This document shows, one piece after another, positions 26,885 to 41,900 of a DNA stretch of 64,000 bases. The stretch is from contig CANUEZ040000159.1 of the NCBI GenBank assembly GCA_948099385.1, positions 7,892,501 to 7,956,500 on the forward strand. Reading direction: 5' to 3'. The first letter of the stretch is position 1. Each line of letters starts with the position of its first letter. A model generated the notes under the pieces. That model was not told the DNA's origin. It worked only from the letters and a program-made list of their open reading frames with translations, and searched no databases. This DNA comes from Fasciola hepatica. Its lineage: Eukaryota; Platyhelminthes; Trematoda; Plagiorchiida; Fasciolidae. Made by a program: the position numbers and the translations under genes.

Positions 26885-29800
26885 CATACCTCACGACCGA
26901 AAAGACAAGAGCAAAACACATAGTGTGCTTCCCGCAACACATTCTATCCAAACAAATACATACTAAGTAATATCATCATGAACGCTTGCACATGCAGCCT
27001 CAATCTTCGTTCGGTTACCAGTGACCAACACACGAATAACTATGAAAAATCACACTTCTCATTCATTTGTCCACTCCAAAATAAACAATATCCATTCACA
27101 CTACACACCATTCAACATTAGATCCTACTGAACATATAACATCCGAGTGTACAACTATGAACACGAGTGGCCAGACGAGTACACACCACACATACCTCAC
27201 GACCGAAAAGATAAGAGCAAAACACATAGTGTGCTTCCCGCAACACATTCTATCCAAACAAATACATACTAAGTAATATCATCATGAACACTTGCACATG
27301 CAGCCTCGTTGTTCGTTCGGTTACCAGTGACCCACACACGAATAACTGTGAGAAATCACAATTCTCATTCATTCGTCCACTCCAAAATAAACAATATCCA
27401 TTCACACTACACACCATTCAACATTAGATCCTACTGAACATATAACATCCGAGTGTACAACTATGAACACGAGTGGCCAGACGAGTACACACCACACATA
27501 CCTCACGACCGAAAAGACAAGAGCAAAACACATAGTGTGCTTCCCGCAACACATTCTATCCAAACAAATACATACTAAGTAATATCATCATGAACACTTG
27601 CACATGCAGCCTCAATGTTCGTTCGGTTACCAGTGACCCACACACGAATAACTATGAAAAATCACAATTCTCATTCATTCGTCCACTCCAAAATAAACAA
27701 TATCCATTCACACTACACACAATTCAACATTAGATCCTACTGAACATATAACATCCGAGTGTACAACTATGAACACGAGTGGCCAGACGAGTACACACCA
27801 CACATACCTCACGACCGAAAAGACAAGAGCAAAACACATAGTGTGCTTCCCGCAACACATTCTATTCAAACAAATACATACTAAGTAATATCATCATGAA
27901 CACTTGCACATGCAGCCTCAATGTTCGTTCGGTTACCAGTGACCCACACACGAATAACTATGAAAAATCACACTTCTCATTCATTTGTCCACTCCAAAAT
28001 AAACAATATCCATTCACACTACACACCATTCAACATTAGATCCTACTGAACATATAACATCCGAGTGTACAACTACGAACACGAGTGGCCAGACGAGTAC
28101 ACACCACACATACCTCACGACCGAAAAGACAAGAGCAAAACACATAGTGTGCTTCCCGCAACACATTCTATCCAAACAAATACATACTAAGTAATATCAT
28201 CATGAACACTTGCACATGCAGCCTCAATGTTCGTTCGGTTACCAGTGACCCACACACGAATAACTATGAAAAATCACACTTCTCATTCATTTGTCCACTC
28301 CAAAATAAACAATATCCATTCACACTACACACCATTCAACATTAGATCCTACTGAACATATAACATCCGAGTGTACAACTATGAACACGAGTGGCCAGAC
28401 GAGTACACACCACACATACCTCACGACCGAAAAGACAAGAGCAAAACACATAGTGTGCTTCCCGCAACACATTCTATCCAAACAAATACATACTAAGTAA
28501 TATCATCATGAACGCTTGCACATGCAGCCTCAATCTTCGTTCGGTTACCAGTGACCAACACACGAATAACTATGAAAAATCACACTTCTCATTCATTTGT
28601 CCACTCCAAAATAAACAATATCCATTCACACTACACACCATTCAACATTAGATCCTACTGAACATATAACATCCGAGTGTACAACTATGAACACGAGTGG
28701 CCAGACGAGTACACACCACACATACCTCACGACCGAAAAGATAAGAGCAAAACACATAGTGTGCTTCCCGCAACACATTCTATCCAAACAAATACATACT
28801 AAGTAATATCATCATGAACACTTGCACATGCAGCCTCGTTGTTCGTTCGGTTACCAGTGACCCACACACGAATAACTGTGAGAAATCACAATTCTCATTC
28901 ATTCGTCCACTCCAAAATAAACAATATCCATTCACACTACACACCATTCAACATTAGATCCTACTGAACATATAACATCCGAGTGTACAACTATGAACAC
29001 GAGTGGCCAGACGAGTACACACCACACATACCTCACGACCGAAAAGACAAGAGCAAAACACATAGTGTGCTTCCCGCAACACATTCTATCCAAACAAATA
29101 CATACTAAGTAATATCATCATGAACACTTGCACATGCAGCCTCAATGTTCGTTCGGTTACCAGTGACCCACACACGAATAACTATGAAAAATCACAATTC
29201 TCATTCATTCGTCCACTCCAAAATAAACAATATCCATTCACACTACACACAATTCAACATTAGATCCTACTGAACATATAACATCCGAGTGTACAACTAT
29301 GAACACGAGTGGCCAGACGAGTACACACCACACATACCTCACGACCGAAAAGACAAGAGCAAAACACATAGTGTGCTTCCCGCAACACATTCTATTCAAA
29401 CAAATACATACTAAGTAATATCATCATGAACACTTGCACATGCAGCCTCAATGTTCGTTCGGTTACCAGTGACCCACACACGAATAACTATGAAAAATCA
29501 CACTTCTCATTCATTTGTCCACTCCAAAATAAACAATATCCATTCACACTACACACCATTCAACATTAGATCCTACTGAACATATAACATCCGAGTGTAC
29601 AACTACGAACACGAGTGGCCAGACGAGTACACACCACACATACCTCACGACCGAAAAGACAAGAGCAAAACACATAGTGTGCTTCCCGCAACACATTCTA
29701 TCCAAACAAATACATACTAAGTAATATCATCATGAACACTTGCACATGCAGCCTCAATGTTCGTTCGGTTACCAGTGACCCACACACGAATAACTATGAA

Positions 29801-30061
29801 AAATCACACTTCTCATTCATTTGTCCACTCCAAAATAAACAATATCCATTCACACTACACACCATTCAACATTAGATCCTACTGAACATATAACATCCGA
29901 GTGTACAACTATGAACACGAGTGGCCAGACGAGTACACACCACACATACCTCACGACCGAAAAGACAAGAGCAAAACACATAGTGTGCTTCCCGCAACAC
30001 ATTCTATCCAAACAAATACATACTAAGTAATATCATCATGAACGCTTGCACATGCAGCCTC
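26885..30061 (+). repeat. Pentamer (1,530 bp) tandem duplication, apparently identical
   Basis: Bases 26885-28531 match 28415-30061 with no difference found on a line-by-line reading. Markers recurring at 1,530 bp are CAATCTTCG with GACCAACAC (27001/28531), AAAAGATAAG, the ACTGTGAGAAATC monomer (27233/28763) and the private CACACAATTCAAC (27717/29247). The left limit is the CTACGCAT versus CCACACAT difference at 26884/28414; the right limit is CAATC versus CGTTG at 28532/30062. Perfect identity over about 1.6 kb implies a very recent event or recent conversion. Confidence 0.92.
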
Positions 30062-33000
30062 GTTGTTCGTTCGGTTACCAGTGACCCACACACGAATAAC
30101 TATGAAAAATCACACTTCTCATTCATTTGTCCACTCCAAAATAAACAATATCCATTCACACTACACACCATTCAACATTAGATCCTACTGAACATATAAC
30201 ATCCGAGTGTACAACTACGAACACGAGTGGCCAGACAAGTACACACTACGCATACCTCACGACCGAAAAGACAAGAGCAAAACACATAGCGTGATTCCCG
30301 AAACACATTCTATCCAAACAAATACATACTAAGTAATATCATCATGAACGCTTGCACATGCAGCCTCAATGTTCGTTCGGTTACCAGTGACCCACACACG
30401 AATAACTATGAAAAATCACACTTCTCATTCATTCGTCCACTCCAAAATAAACAATATCCATTCACACTACACACCATTCAACATTAGATCCTACTGAACA
30501 TATAACATCCGAGTGTACAACTATGATCACGAGTGGCCAGACGAGTACACACTACGCATACCTCACGACCGAAAAGACAAGAGCAAAACACATAGTGTGC
30601 TTCCCGCAACACATTCTATCCAAACAAATACATACTAAGTAATATCATCATGAACGCTTGCACATGCAGCCTCGTTGTTCGTTCGGTTACCAGTGACCCA
30701 CACACGAATAACTATGAAAAATCACAATTCTCATTCATTTGTCCACTCCAAAATAAACAATATCCATTCACACTACACACCATTCAACATTAGATCCTAC
30801 TGAACATATAACATCCGAGTGTACAACTGCGTACACGAGTGGCCAGACGAGTACACACCACACATAACTCACGACCGAAAAGACAAGAGCAAAACACATA
30901 GTGTGCTTCCCGCAACACATTCTATCCAAACAAATACATACTAAGTAATATCATCATGAACGCTTGCACATGCAGCCTCAATGTTCGTTCGGTTACCAGT
31001 GACCCACACACGAATAACTATGAAAAATCACACTTCTCATTCATTTGTCCACTCCAAAATAAACAATATCCATTCACACTACACACCATTCAACATTAGA
31101 TCCTACTGAACATATAACATCCGAGTGTACAACTATGAACACGAGTGGCCAGACGAGTACACACCACACATACCTCACGACCGAAAAGACAAGAGCAAAA
31201 CACATAGTGTGCTTCCCGCAACACATTCTATCCAAACAAATACATACTAAGTAATATCATCATGAACGCTTGCACATGCAGCCTCAATGTTCGTTCGGTT
31301 ACCAGTGACCAACACACGAATACCTATGAAAAATCACAATTCTCATTCTTTTGTCCACTCCAAAATAAACAATATCCATTCACACTACACACCATTCAAC
31401 ATTAGATCCTACTGAACATATAACATCCGAGTGTACAACTATGATCACGAGTGGCCAGACGAGTACACGCCACACATACCTCACGACCGAAAAGACAAGA
31501 GCAAAACACATAGTGTGCTTCCCGCAACACATTCTATCCAAACAAATACATACTAAGTAATATCATCATGAACGCTTGCACATGCAGCCTCGTTGTTCGT
31601 TCGGTTACCAGTGACCCACACACGAATAACTATGAAAAATCACAATTCTCATTCATTTGTCCACTCCAAAATAAACAATATCCATTCACACTACACACCA
31701 TTCAACATTAGATCCCACTGAACATATAACATCCGAGTGTACAACTACGAATACGAGTGGCCAGACGAGTACACACTACGCATACCTCACGACCGAAAAG
31801 ACAAGAGCAAAACACATAGCGTGATTCCCGCAACACATTCTATCCAAACAAATACATACTAAGTAATATCATCATGAACGCTTGCACATGCAGCCTCAAT
31901 GTTCGTTCGGTTACCAGTGACCCACACACGAATAACTATGAAAAATCACAATTCTCATTCATTCGTCCACTCCAAAATAAACAATATCCATTCACACTAC
32001 ACACCATTCAACATTAGATCCTACTGAACATATAACATCCGAGTGTACAACTATGAACACGAGTGGCCAGACGAGTACACACCACACATACCTCACGACC
32101 GAAAAGACAAGAGCAAAACACATAGCGTGATTCCCGCAACACATTCTATCCAAACAAATACATACTAAGTAATATCATCATGAACGCTTGCACATGCAGC
32201 CTCAATGTTCGTTCGGTTACCAGTGACCCACACACGAATAACTATGAAAAATCACAATTCTCATTCATTCGTCCACTCCAAAATAAACAATATCCATTCA
32301 CACTACACACCATTCAACATTAGATCCTACTGAACATATAACATCCGAGTGTACAACTATGAACACGAGTGGCCAGACGAGTACACACTACGCATACCTC
32401 ACGACCGAAAAGACAAGAGCAAAACACATAGTGTGCTTCCCGCAACACATTCTATCCAAACAAATACATACTAAGTAATATCATCATGAACGCTTGCACA
32501 TGCAGCCTCGTTGTTCGTTCGGTTACCAGTGACCCACACACGAATAACTATGAAAAATCACAATTCTCATTCATTCGTCCACTCCAAAATAAACAATATC
32601 CATTCACACTACACACCATTCAACATTAGATCCTACTGAACATATAACATCCGAGTGTACAACTATGAACACGAGTGGCCAGACGAGTACACACCACACA
32701 TACCTCACGACCGAAAAGACAAGAGCAAAACACATAGTGTGCTTCCCGCAACACATTCTATCCAAACAAATACATACTAAGTAATATCATCATGAACGCT
32801 TGCACATGCAGCCTCAATGTTCGTTCGGTTACCAGTGACCAACACACGAATACCTATGAGAAATCACAATTCTCATTCATTCGTCCACTCCAAAATAAAC
32901 AATATCCATTCACACTACACACCATTCAACATTAGATCCTACTGAACATATAACATCCGAGTGTACAACTATGATCACGAGTGGCCAGACGAGTACACAC

Positions 33001-35943
33001 CACACATACCTCACGACCGAAAAGACAAGAGCAAAACACATAGTGTGCTTCCCGCAACACATTCTATCCAAACAAATACATACTAAGTAATATCATCATG
33101 AACGCTTGCACATGCAGCCTCGTTGTTCGTTCGGTTACCAGTGACCCACACACGAATAACTATGAAAAATCACACTTCTCATTCATTTGTCCACTCCAAA
33201 ATAAACAATATCCATTCACACTACACACCATTCAACATTAGATCCCACTGAACATATAACATACGAGTGTACAACTACGAATACGAGTGGCCAGACGAGT
33301 ACACACTACGCATACCTCACGACCGAAAAGACAAGAGCAAAACACATAGCGTGATTCCCGCAACACATTCTATACAAACAAATACATACTAAGTAATATC
33401 ATCATGAACGCTTGCACATGCAGCCTCAATGTTCGTTCGGTTACCAGTGACCCACACACGAATAACTATGAAAAATCACAATTCTCATTCATTTGTCCAC
33501 TCCAAAATAAACAATATCCATTCACACTACACACCATTCAACATTAGATCCTACTGAACATATAACATCCGAGTGTACAACTATGAACACGAGTGGCCAG
33601 ACGAGTACACACTACGCATACCTCACGACCGAAAAGACAAGAGCAAAACACATAGTGTGCTTCCCGCAACACATTCTATCCAAACAAATACATACTAAGT
33701 AATATCATCATGAACGCTTGCACATGCAGCCTCAATGTTCGTTCGGTTACCAGTGACCCACACACGAATAACTATGAAAAATCACAATTCTCATTCATTC
33801 GTCCACTCCAAAATAAACAATATCCATTCACACTACACACCATTCAACATTAGATCCTACTGAACATATACCATCCGAGTGTACAACTATGAACACGAGT
33901 GGCCAGACGAGTACACACTACGCATACCTCACGACCGAAAAGACAAGAGCAAAACACATAGTGTGCTTCCCGCAACACATTCTATCCAAACAAATACATA
34001 CTAAGTAATATCATCATGAACGCTTGCACATGCAGCCTCGTTGTTCGTTCGGTTACCAGTGACCCACACACGAATAACTGTGAGAAATCACAATTCTCAT
34101 TCATTCGTCCACTCCAAAATAAACAATATCCATTCACACTACACACCATTCAACATTAGATCCTACTGAACATATAACATCCGAGTGTACAACTGCGAAC
34201 ACGAGTGGCCAGACGAGTACACACTACGCATACCTCACGACCGAAAAGACAAGAGCAAAACACATAGTGTGCTTCCCGCAACACATTCTATCCAAACAAA
34301 TACATACTAAGTAATATCATCATGAACGCTTGCACATGCAGCCTCGTTGTTCGTTCGGTTACCAGTGACCCACACACGAATAACTATGAAAAATCACACT
34401 TCTCATTCATTTGTCCACTCCAAAATAAACAATATCCATTCACACTACACACCATTCAACATTAGATCCTACTGAACATATAACATCCGAGTGTACAACT
34501 ATGAACACGAGTGGCCAGACGAGTACACACTACGCATACCTCACGACCGAAAAGACAAGAGCAAAACACATAGTGTGCTTCCCGCAACACATTCTATCCA
34601 AACAAATACATACTAAGTAATATCATCATGAACGCTTGCACATGCAGCCTCAATGTTCGTTCGGTTACCAGTGACCCACACACGAATAACTGTGAGAAAT
34701 CACAATTCTCATTCATTCGTCCACTCCAAAATAAACAATATCCATTCACACTACACACCATTCAACATTAGATCCTACTGAACATATAACATCCGAGTGT
34801 ACAACTATGAACACGAGTGGCCAGACGAGTACACACTACGCATACCTCACGACCGAAAAGACAAGAGCAAAACACATAGTGTGCTTCCCGCAACACATTC
34901 TATCCAAACAAATACATACTAAGTAATATCATCATGAACACTTGCACATGCAGCCTCAATGTTCGTTCGGTTACCAGTGACCAACACACGAATAACTATG
35001 AAAAATCACACTTCTCATTCATTTGTCCACTCCAAAATAAACAATATCCATTCACACTACACACCATTCAACATTAGATCCTACTGAACATATAACATCC
35101 GAGTGTACAACTATGAACACGAGTGGCCAGACGAGTACACACTACGCATACCTCACGACCGAAAAGACAAGAGCAAAACACATAGTGTGCTTCCCGCAAC
35201 ACATTCTATCCAAACAAATACATACTAAGTAATATCATCATGAACGCTTGCACATGCAGCCTCGTTGTTCGTTCGGTTACCAGTGACCCACACACGAATA
35301 ACTGTGAGAAATCACAATTCTCATTCATTCGTCCACTCCAAAATAAACAATATCCATTCACACTACACACCATTCAACATTAGATCCTACTGAACATATA
35401 ACATCCGAGTGTACAACTATGAACACGAGTGGCCAGACGAGTACACACTACGCATACCTCACGACCGAAAAGACAAGAGCAAAACACATAGTGTGCTTCC
35501 CGCAACACATTCTATCCAAACAAATACATACTAAGTAATATCATCATGAACGCTTGCACATGCAGCCTCGTTGTTCGTTCGGTTACCAGTGACCCACACA
35601 CGAATAACTGTGAGAAATCACAATTCTCATTCATTTGTCCACTCCAAAATAAACAATATCCATTCACACTACACACCATTCAACATTAGATCCTACTGAA
35701 CATATAACATCCGAGTGTACAACTGCGAACACGAGTGGCCAGACGAGTACACACCACACATACCTCACGACCGAAAAGACAAGAGCAAAACACATAGTGT
35801 GCTTCCCGCAACACATTCTATCCAAACAAATACATACTAAGTAATATCATCATGAACGCTTGCACATGCAGCCTCGTTGTTCGTTCGGTTACCAGTGACC
35901 CACACACGAATAACTATGAGAAATCACAATTCTCATTCATTCG
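30062..35943 (+). repeat. Mixed satellite block with a diverged pentamer duplication near 31.2-33.4 kb
   Basis: Rare markers recur at 1,530 bp: ATACCTATGA (31322/32852), GATCCCACTG (31711/33241) and ACGAATACGAG (31747/33277). About half a dozen substitutions separate these copies, for example ACACGCCAC at 31466 in one copy only. Other monomers here belong to the ACTGTGAGAAATC and ACTGCGAACACG types. The TAGCGTGATTCCCG junction variant is common in this stretch (30289, 31819, 32123, 33349). No gene or mobile element is visible. Confidence 0.82.
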
Positions 35944-37284
35944 TCCACTCCAAAATAAACAATATCCATTCACACTACACACCATTCAACATTAGATCCT
36001 ACTGAACATATAACATCCGAGTGTACAACTATGAACACGAGTGGCCAGACGAGTACACACCACACATACCTCACGACCGAAAAGACAAGAGCAAAACACA
36101 TAGTGTGCTTCCCGCAACACATTCTATTCAAACAAATACATACTAAGTAATATCATCATAAACGCTTGCACATGCAGCCTCGTTGTTCGTTCGGTTACCA
36201 GTGACCCACACACGAATAACTGTGAGAAATCACAATTCTCATTCATTCGTCCACTCCAAAATAAACAATATCCATTCACACTACACACCATTCAACATTA
36301 GATCCTACTGAACATATAACATCCGAGTGTACAACTGCGAACACGAGTGGCCAGACGAGTACACACCACACATACCTCACGACCGAAAAGACAAGAGCAA
36401 AACACATAGTGTGCTTCCCGCAACACATTCTATCCAAACAAATACATACTAAGTAATATCATCATGAACGCTTGCACATGCAGCCTCGTTGTTCGTTCGG
36501 TTACCAGTGACCCACACACGAATAACTATGAGAAATCACACTTCTCATTCATTTGTCCACTCCAAAATAAACAATATCCATTCACACTACACACCATTCA
36601 ACATTAGATCCTACTGAACATATAACATCCGAGTGTACAACTATGAACACGAGTGGCCAGACGAGTACACACCACACATACCTCACGACCGAAAAGACAA
36701 GAGCAAAACACATAGTGTGCTTCCCGCAACACATTCTATTCAAACAAATACATACTAAGTAATATCATCATAAACGCTTGCACATGCAGCCTCGTTGTTC
36801 GTTCGGTTACCAGTGACCCACACACGAATAACTGTGAGAAATCACAATTCTCATTCATTCGTCCACTCCAAAATAAACAATATCCATTCACACTACACAC
36901 CATTCAACATTAGATCCTACTGAACATATAACATCCGAGTGTACAACTGCGAACACGAGTGGCCAGACGAGTACACACCACACATACCTCACGACCGAAA
37001 AGACAAGAGCAAAACACATAGTGTGCTTCCCGCAACACATTCTATCCAAACAAATACATACTAAGTAATATCATCATGAACGCTTGCACATGCAGCCTCG
37101 TTGTTCGTTCGGTTACCAGTGACCCACACACGAATAACTATGAGAAATCACACTTCTCATTCATTTGTCCACTCCAAAATAAACAATATCCATTCACACT
37201 ACACACCATTCAACATTAGATCCTACTGAACATATAACATCCGAGTGTACAACTATGAACACGAGTGGCCAGACGAGTACACAC
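35944..37284 (+). repeat. Dimer (612 bp) tandem duplication
   Basis: Bases 35944-36672 match 36556-37284 without a difference that I could find. The duplicated pair includes the CATAAACGCTTG monomer with TATTCAAAC, ACTGTGAGAAATC and ACTGCGAACACG (36107 and 36719). Limits are set by TTCGTCC versus TTTGTCC at 35942/36554 and by CCACACAT versus CTACGCAT at 36673/37285. Confidence 0.9.
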
Positions 37285-37459
37285 TACGCATACCTCACGA
37301 CCGAAAAGACAAGAGCAAAACACATAGTGTGCTTCCCGCAACACATTCTATCCAAACAAATACATACTAAGTAATATCATCATGAACGCTTGCACATGCA
37401 GCCTCAATGTTCGTTCGGTTACCAGTGACCCACACACGAATAACTGTGAGAAATCACAA

Positions 37460-38913
37460 TTCTCATTCATTCGTCCACTCCAAAATAAACAATATCCATT
37501 CACACTACACACCATTCAACATTAGATCCTACTGAACATATAACATCCGAGTGTACAACTATGAACACGAGTGGCCAGACGAGTACACACCACACATACC
37601 TCACGACCGAAAAGACAAGAGCAAAACACATAGTGTGCTTCCCGCAACACATTCTATCCAAACAAATACATACTAAGTAATATCATCATGAACGCTTGCA
37701 CATGCAGCCTCAATCTTCGTTCGGTTACCAGTGACCCACACACGAATAACTATGAGAAATCACAATTCTCATTCTTTTGTCCACTCCAAAATAAACAATA
37801 TCCATTCACACTACACACCATTCAACATTAGATCCTACTGAACATATAACATCCGAGTGTACAACTATGAACACGAGTGGCCAGACGAGTACACACCACA
37901 CATAACTCACGACCGAAAAGACAAGAGCAAAACACATAGTGTGCTTCCCGCAACACATTCTATCCAAACAAATACATACTAAGTAATATCATCATGAACG
38001 CTTGCACATGCAGCCTCGTTGTTCGTTCGGTTACCAGTGACCCACACACGAATAACTATGAGAAATCACACTTCTCATTCATTCGTCCACTCCAAAATAA
38101 ACAATATCCATTCACACTACACACCATTCAACATTAGATCCTACTGAACATATAACATCCGAGTGTACAACTATGAACACGAGTGGCCAGACGAGTACAC
38201 ACCACACATACCTCACGACCGAAAAGACAAGAGCAAAACACATAGTGTGCTTCCCGCAACACATTCTATCCAAACAAAAACATACTAAGTAATATCATCA
38301 TGAACGCTTGCACATGCAGCCTCAATCTTCGTTCGGTTACCAGTGACCCACACACGAATAACTATGAGAAATCACAATTCTCATTCTTTTGTCCACTCCA
38401 AAATAAACAATATCCATTCACACTACACACCATTCAACATTAGATCCTACTGAACATATAACATCCGAGTGTACAACTATGAACACGAGTGGCCAGACGA
38501 GTACACACCACACATAACTCACGACCGAAAAGACAAGAGCAAAACACATAGTGTGCTTCCCGCAACACATTCTATCCAAACAAATACATACTAAGTAATA
38601 TCATCATGAACGCTTGCACATGCAGCCTCGTTGTTCGTTCGGTTACCAGTGACCCACACACGAATAACTATGAGAAATCACACTTCTCATTCATTCGTCC
38701 ACTCCAAAATAAACAATATCCATTCACACTACACACCATTCAACATTAGATCCTACTGAACATATAACATCCGAGTGTACAACTATGAACACGAGTGGCC
38801 AGACGAGTACACACCACACATACCTCACGACCGAAAAGACAAGAGCAAAACACATAGTGTGCTTCCCGCAACACATTCTATCCAAACAAATACATACTAA
38901 GTAATATCATCAT
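37460..38913 (+). repeat. Second dimer (612 bp) tandem duplication
   Basis: Bases 37460-38301 match 38072-38913. The unit pairs a CAATCTTCG/CATTCTTTTG/CATAACTCACG monomer with a CGTTGTTCG/GAGAAATCACACTTC monomer. One difference was noted: AACAAAAACATAC at 38279 against AACAAATACATAC at 37667. Together with the dimer at 35944-37284, this makes the region between 36 and 39 kb the part of the window where the two-monomer unit dominates. Confidence 0.88.
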
Positions 38914-41900
38914 AAACGCTTGCACATGCAGCCTCAATGTTCGTTCGGTTACCAGTGACCCACACACGAATAACTATGAAATATCACAATTCTCATTCTT
39001 TTGTCCACTCCAAAATAAACAATATCCATTCACACTACACACCATTCAACATTAGATCCTACTGAACATATAACATCCGAGTGTACAACTATGAACACGA
39101 GTGGCCAGACGAGTATACACTACGCATACCTCACGACCGAAAAGACAAGAGCAAAACACATAGTGTGCTTCCCGCAACACATTCTATCCAAACAAATACA
39201 TACTAAGTAATATCATCATGAACGCTTGCACATGCAGCCTCGTTGTTCGTTCGATTACCAGTGACCCACACACGAATAACTATGAGAAATCACAATTCTC
39301 ATTCATTCGTCCACTCCAAAATAAACAATATCCATTCACACTACACACCATTCAACATTAGATCCTACTGAACATATAACATCCGAGTGTACAACTATGA
39401 ACACGAGTGGCCAGACGAGTACACACCACACACACCCCACGACCGAAAAGACAAGAGCAAAACACATAGTGTGCTTCCCGCAACACATTCTATTCAAACA
39501 AATACATACTAAGTAATATCATCATGAACGCTTGCACATGCAGCCTCAATGTTCGTTCGGTTACCAGTGACCAACACACGAATAACTATGAAAAATCACA
39601 ATTCTCATTCTTTTGTCCACTCCAAAATAAACAATATCCATTCACACTACACACCATTCAACATTAGATCCTACTGAACATATAACATCCGAGTGTACAA
39701 CTATGAACACGAGTGGCCAGACGAGTATACACTACGCATACCTCACGACCGAAAAGACAAGAGCAAAACACATAGTGTGCTTCCCGCAACACATTCTATC
39801 CAAACAAATACATACTAAGTAATATCATCATGAACGCTTGCACATGCAGCCTCAATGTTCGTTCGGTTACCAGTGACCCACACACGAATAACTATGAGAA
39901 ATCACAATTCTCATTCATTTGTCCACTCCAAAATAAACAATATCCATTCACACTACACACCATTCAACATTAGATCCTACTGAACATATAACATCCGAGT
40001 GTACAACTATGAACACGAGTGGCCAGACGAGTATACACTACGCATACCTCACGACCGAAAAGACAAGAGCAAAACACATAGTGTGCTTCCCGCAACACAT
40101 TCTATCCAAACAAATACATACTAAGTAATATCATCATGAACGCTTGCACATGCAGCCTCGTTGTTCGTTCGGTTACCAGTGACCCACACACGAATAACTA
40201 TGAAAAATCACAATTCTCATTCTTTTGTCCACTCCAAAATAAACAATATCCATTCACACTACACACCATTCAACATTAGATCCTACTGAACATATAACAT
40301 CCGAGTGTACAACTATGAACACGAGTGGCCAGACGAGTACACACCACACACACCTCACGACCGAAAAGACAAGAGCAAAACACATAGTGTGCTTCCCGCA
40401 ACACATTCTATCCAAACAAATACATACTAAGTAATATCATCATGAACGCTTGCACATGCAGCCTCAATGTTCGTTCGGTTACCAGTGACCAACACACGAA
40501 TAACTATGAAAAATCACAATTCTCATTCTTTTGTCCACTCCAAAATAAACAATATCCATTCACACTACACACCATTCAACATTAGATCCTACTGAACATA
40601 TAACATCCGAGTGTACAACTATGAACACGAGTGGCCAGACGAGTATACACTACGCATACCTCACGACCGAAAAGACAAGAGCAAAACACATAGTGTGCTT
40701 CCCGCAACACATTCTATCCAAACAAATACATACTAAGTAATATCATCATGAACGCTTGCACATGCAGCCTCGTTGTTCGTTCGGTTACCAGTGACCCACA
40801 CACGAATAACTATGAGAAATCACACTTCTCATTCATTTGTCCACTCCAAAATAAACAATATCCATTCACACTACACACCATTCAACATTAGATCCTACTG
40901 AACATATAACATCCGAGTGTACAACTATGAACACGAGTGGCCAGACGAGTACACACCACACATACCTCACGACCGAAAAGACAAGAGCAAAACACATAGT
41001 GTGCTTCCCGCAACACATTCTATTCAAACAAATACATACTAAGTAATATCATCATGAACACTTGCACATGCAGCCTCAATGTTCGTTCGGTTACCAGTGA
41101 CCAACACACGAATAACTATGAAATATCACAATTCTCATTCATTTGTCCACTCCAAAATAAACAATATCCATTCACACTACACACCATTCAACATTAGATC
41201 CTACTGAACATATAACATCCGAGTGTACAACTATGAACACGAGTGGCCAGACGAGTACACACTACGCATACCTCACGACCGAAAAGACAAGAGCAAAACA
41301 CATAGTGTGCTTCCCGCAACACATTCTATCCAAACAAATACATACTAAGTAATATCATCATGAACACTTGCACATGCAGCCTCAATGTTCGTTCGGTTAC
41401 CAGTGACCAACACACGAATAACTATGAAAAATCACAATTCTCATTCATTCGTCCACTCCAAAATAAACAATATCCATTCACACTACACACCATTCAACAT
41501 TAGATCCTACTGAACATATAACATCCGAGTGTACAACTACGAACACGAGTGGCCAGACGAGTACACACTACGCATACCTCATGACCGAAAAGACAAGAGC
41601 AAAACACATAGTGTGCTTCCCGCAACACATTCTATTCAAACAAATACATACTAAGTAATATCATCATGAACGCTTGCACATGCAGCCTCAATGTTCGTTC
41701 GGTTACCAGTGACCCACACACGAATAACTATGAAAAATCACAATTCTCATTCATTTGTCCACTCCAAAATAAACAATATCCATTCACACTACACATCATT
41801 CAACATTAGATCCTACTGAACATATAACATCCGAGTGTACAACTATGAACACGAGTGGCCAGACGAGTACACACTACGCATACCTCACGACCGAAAAGAC

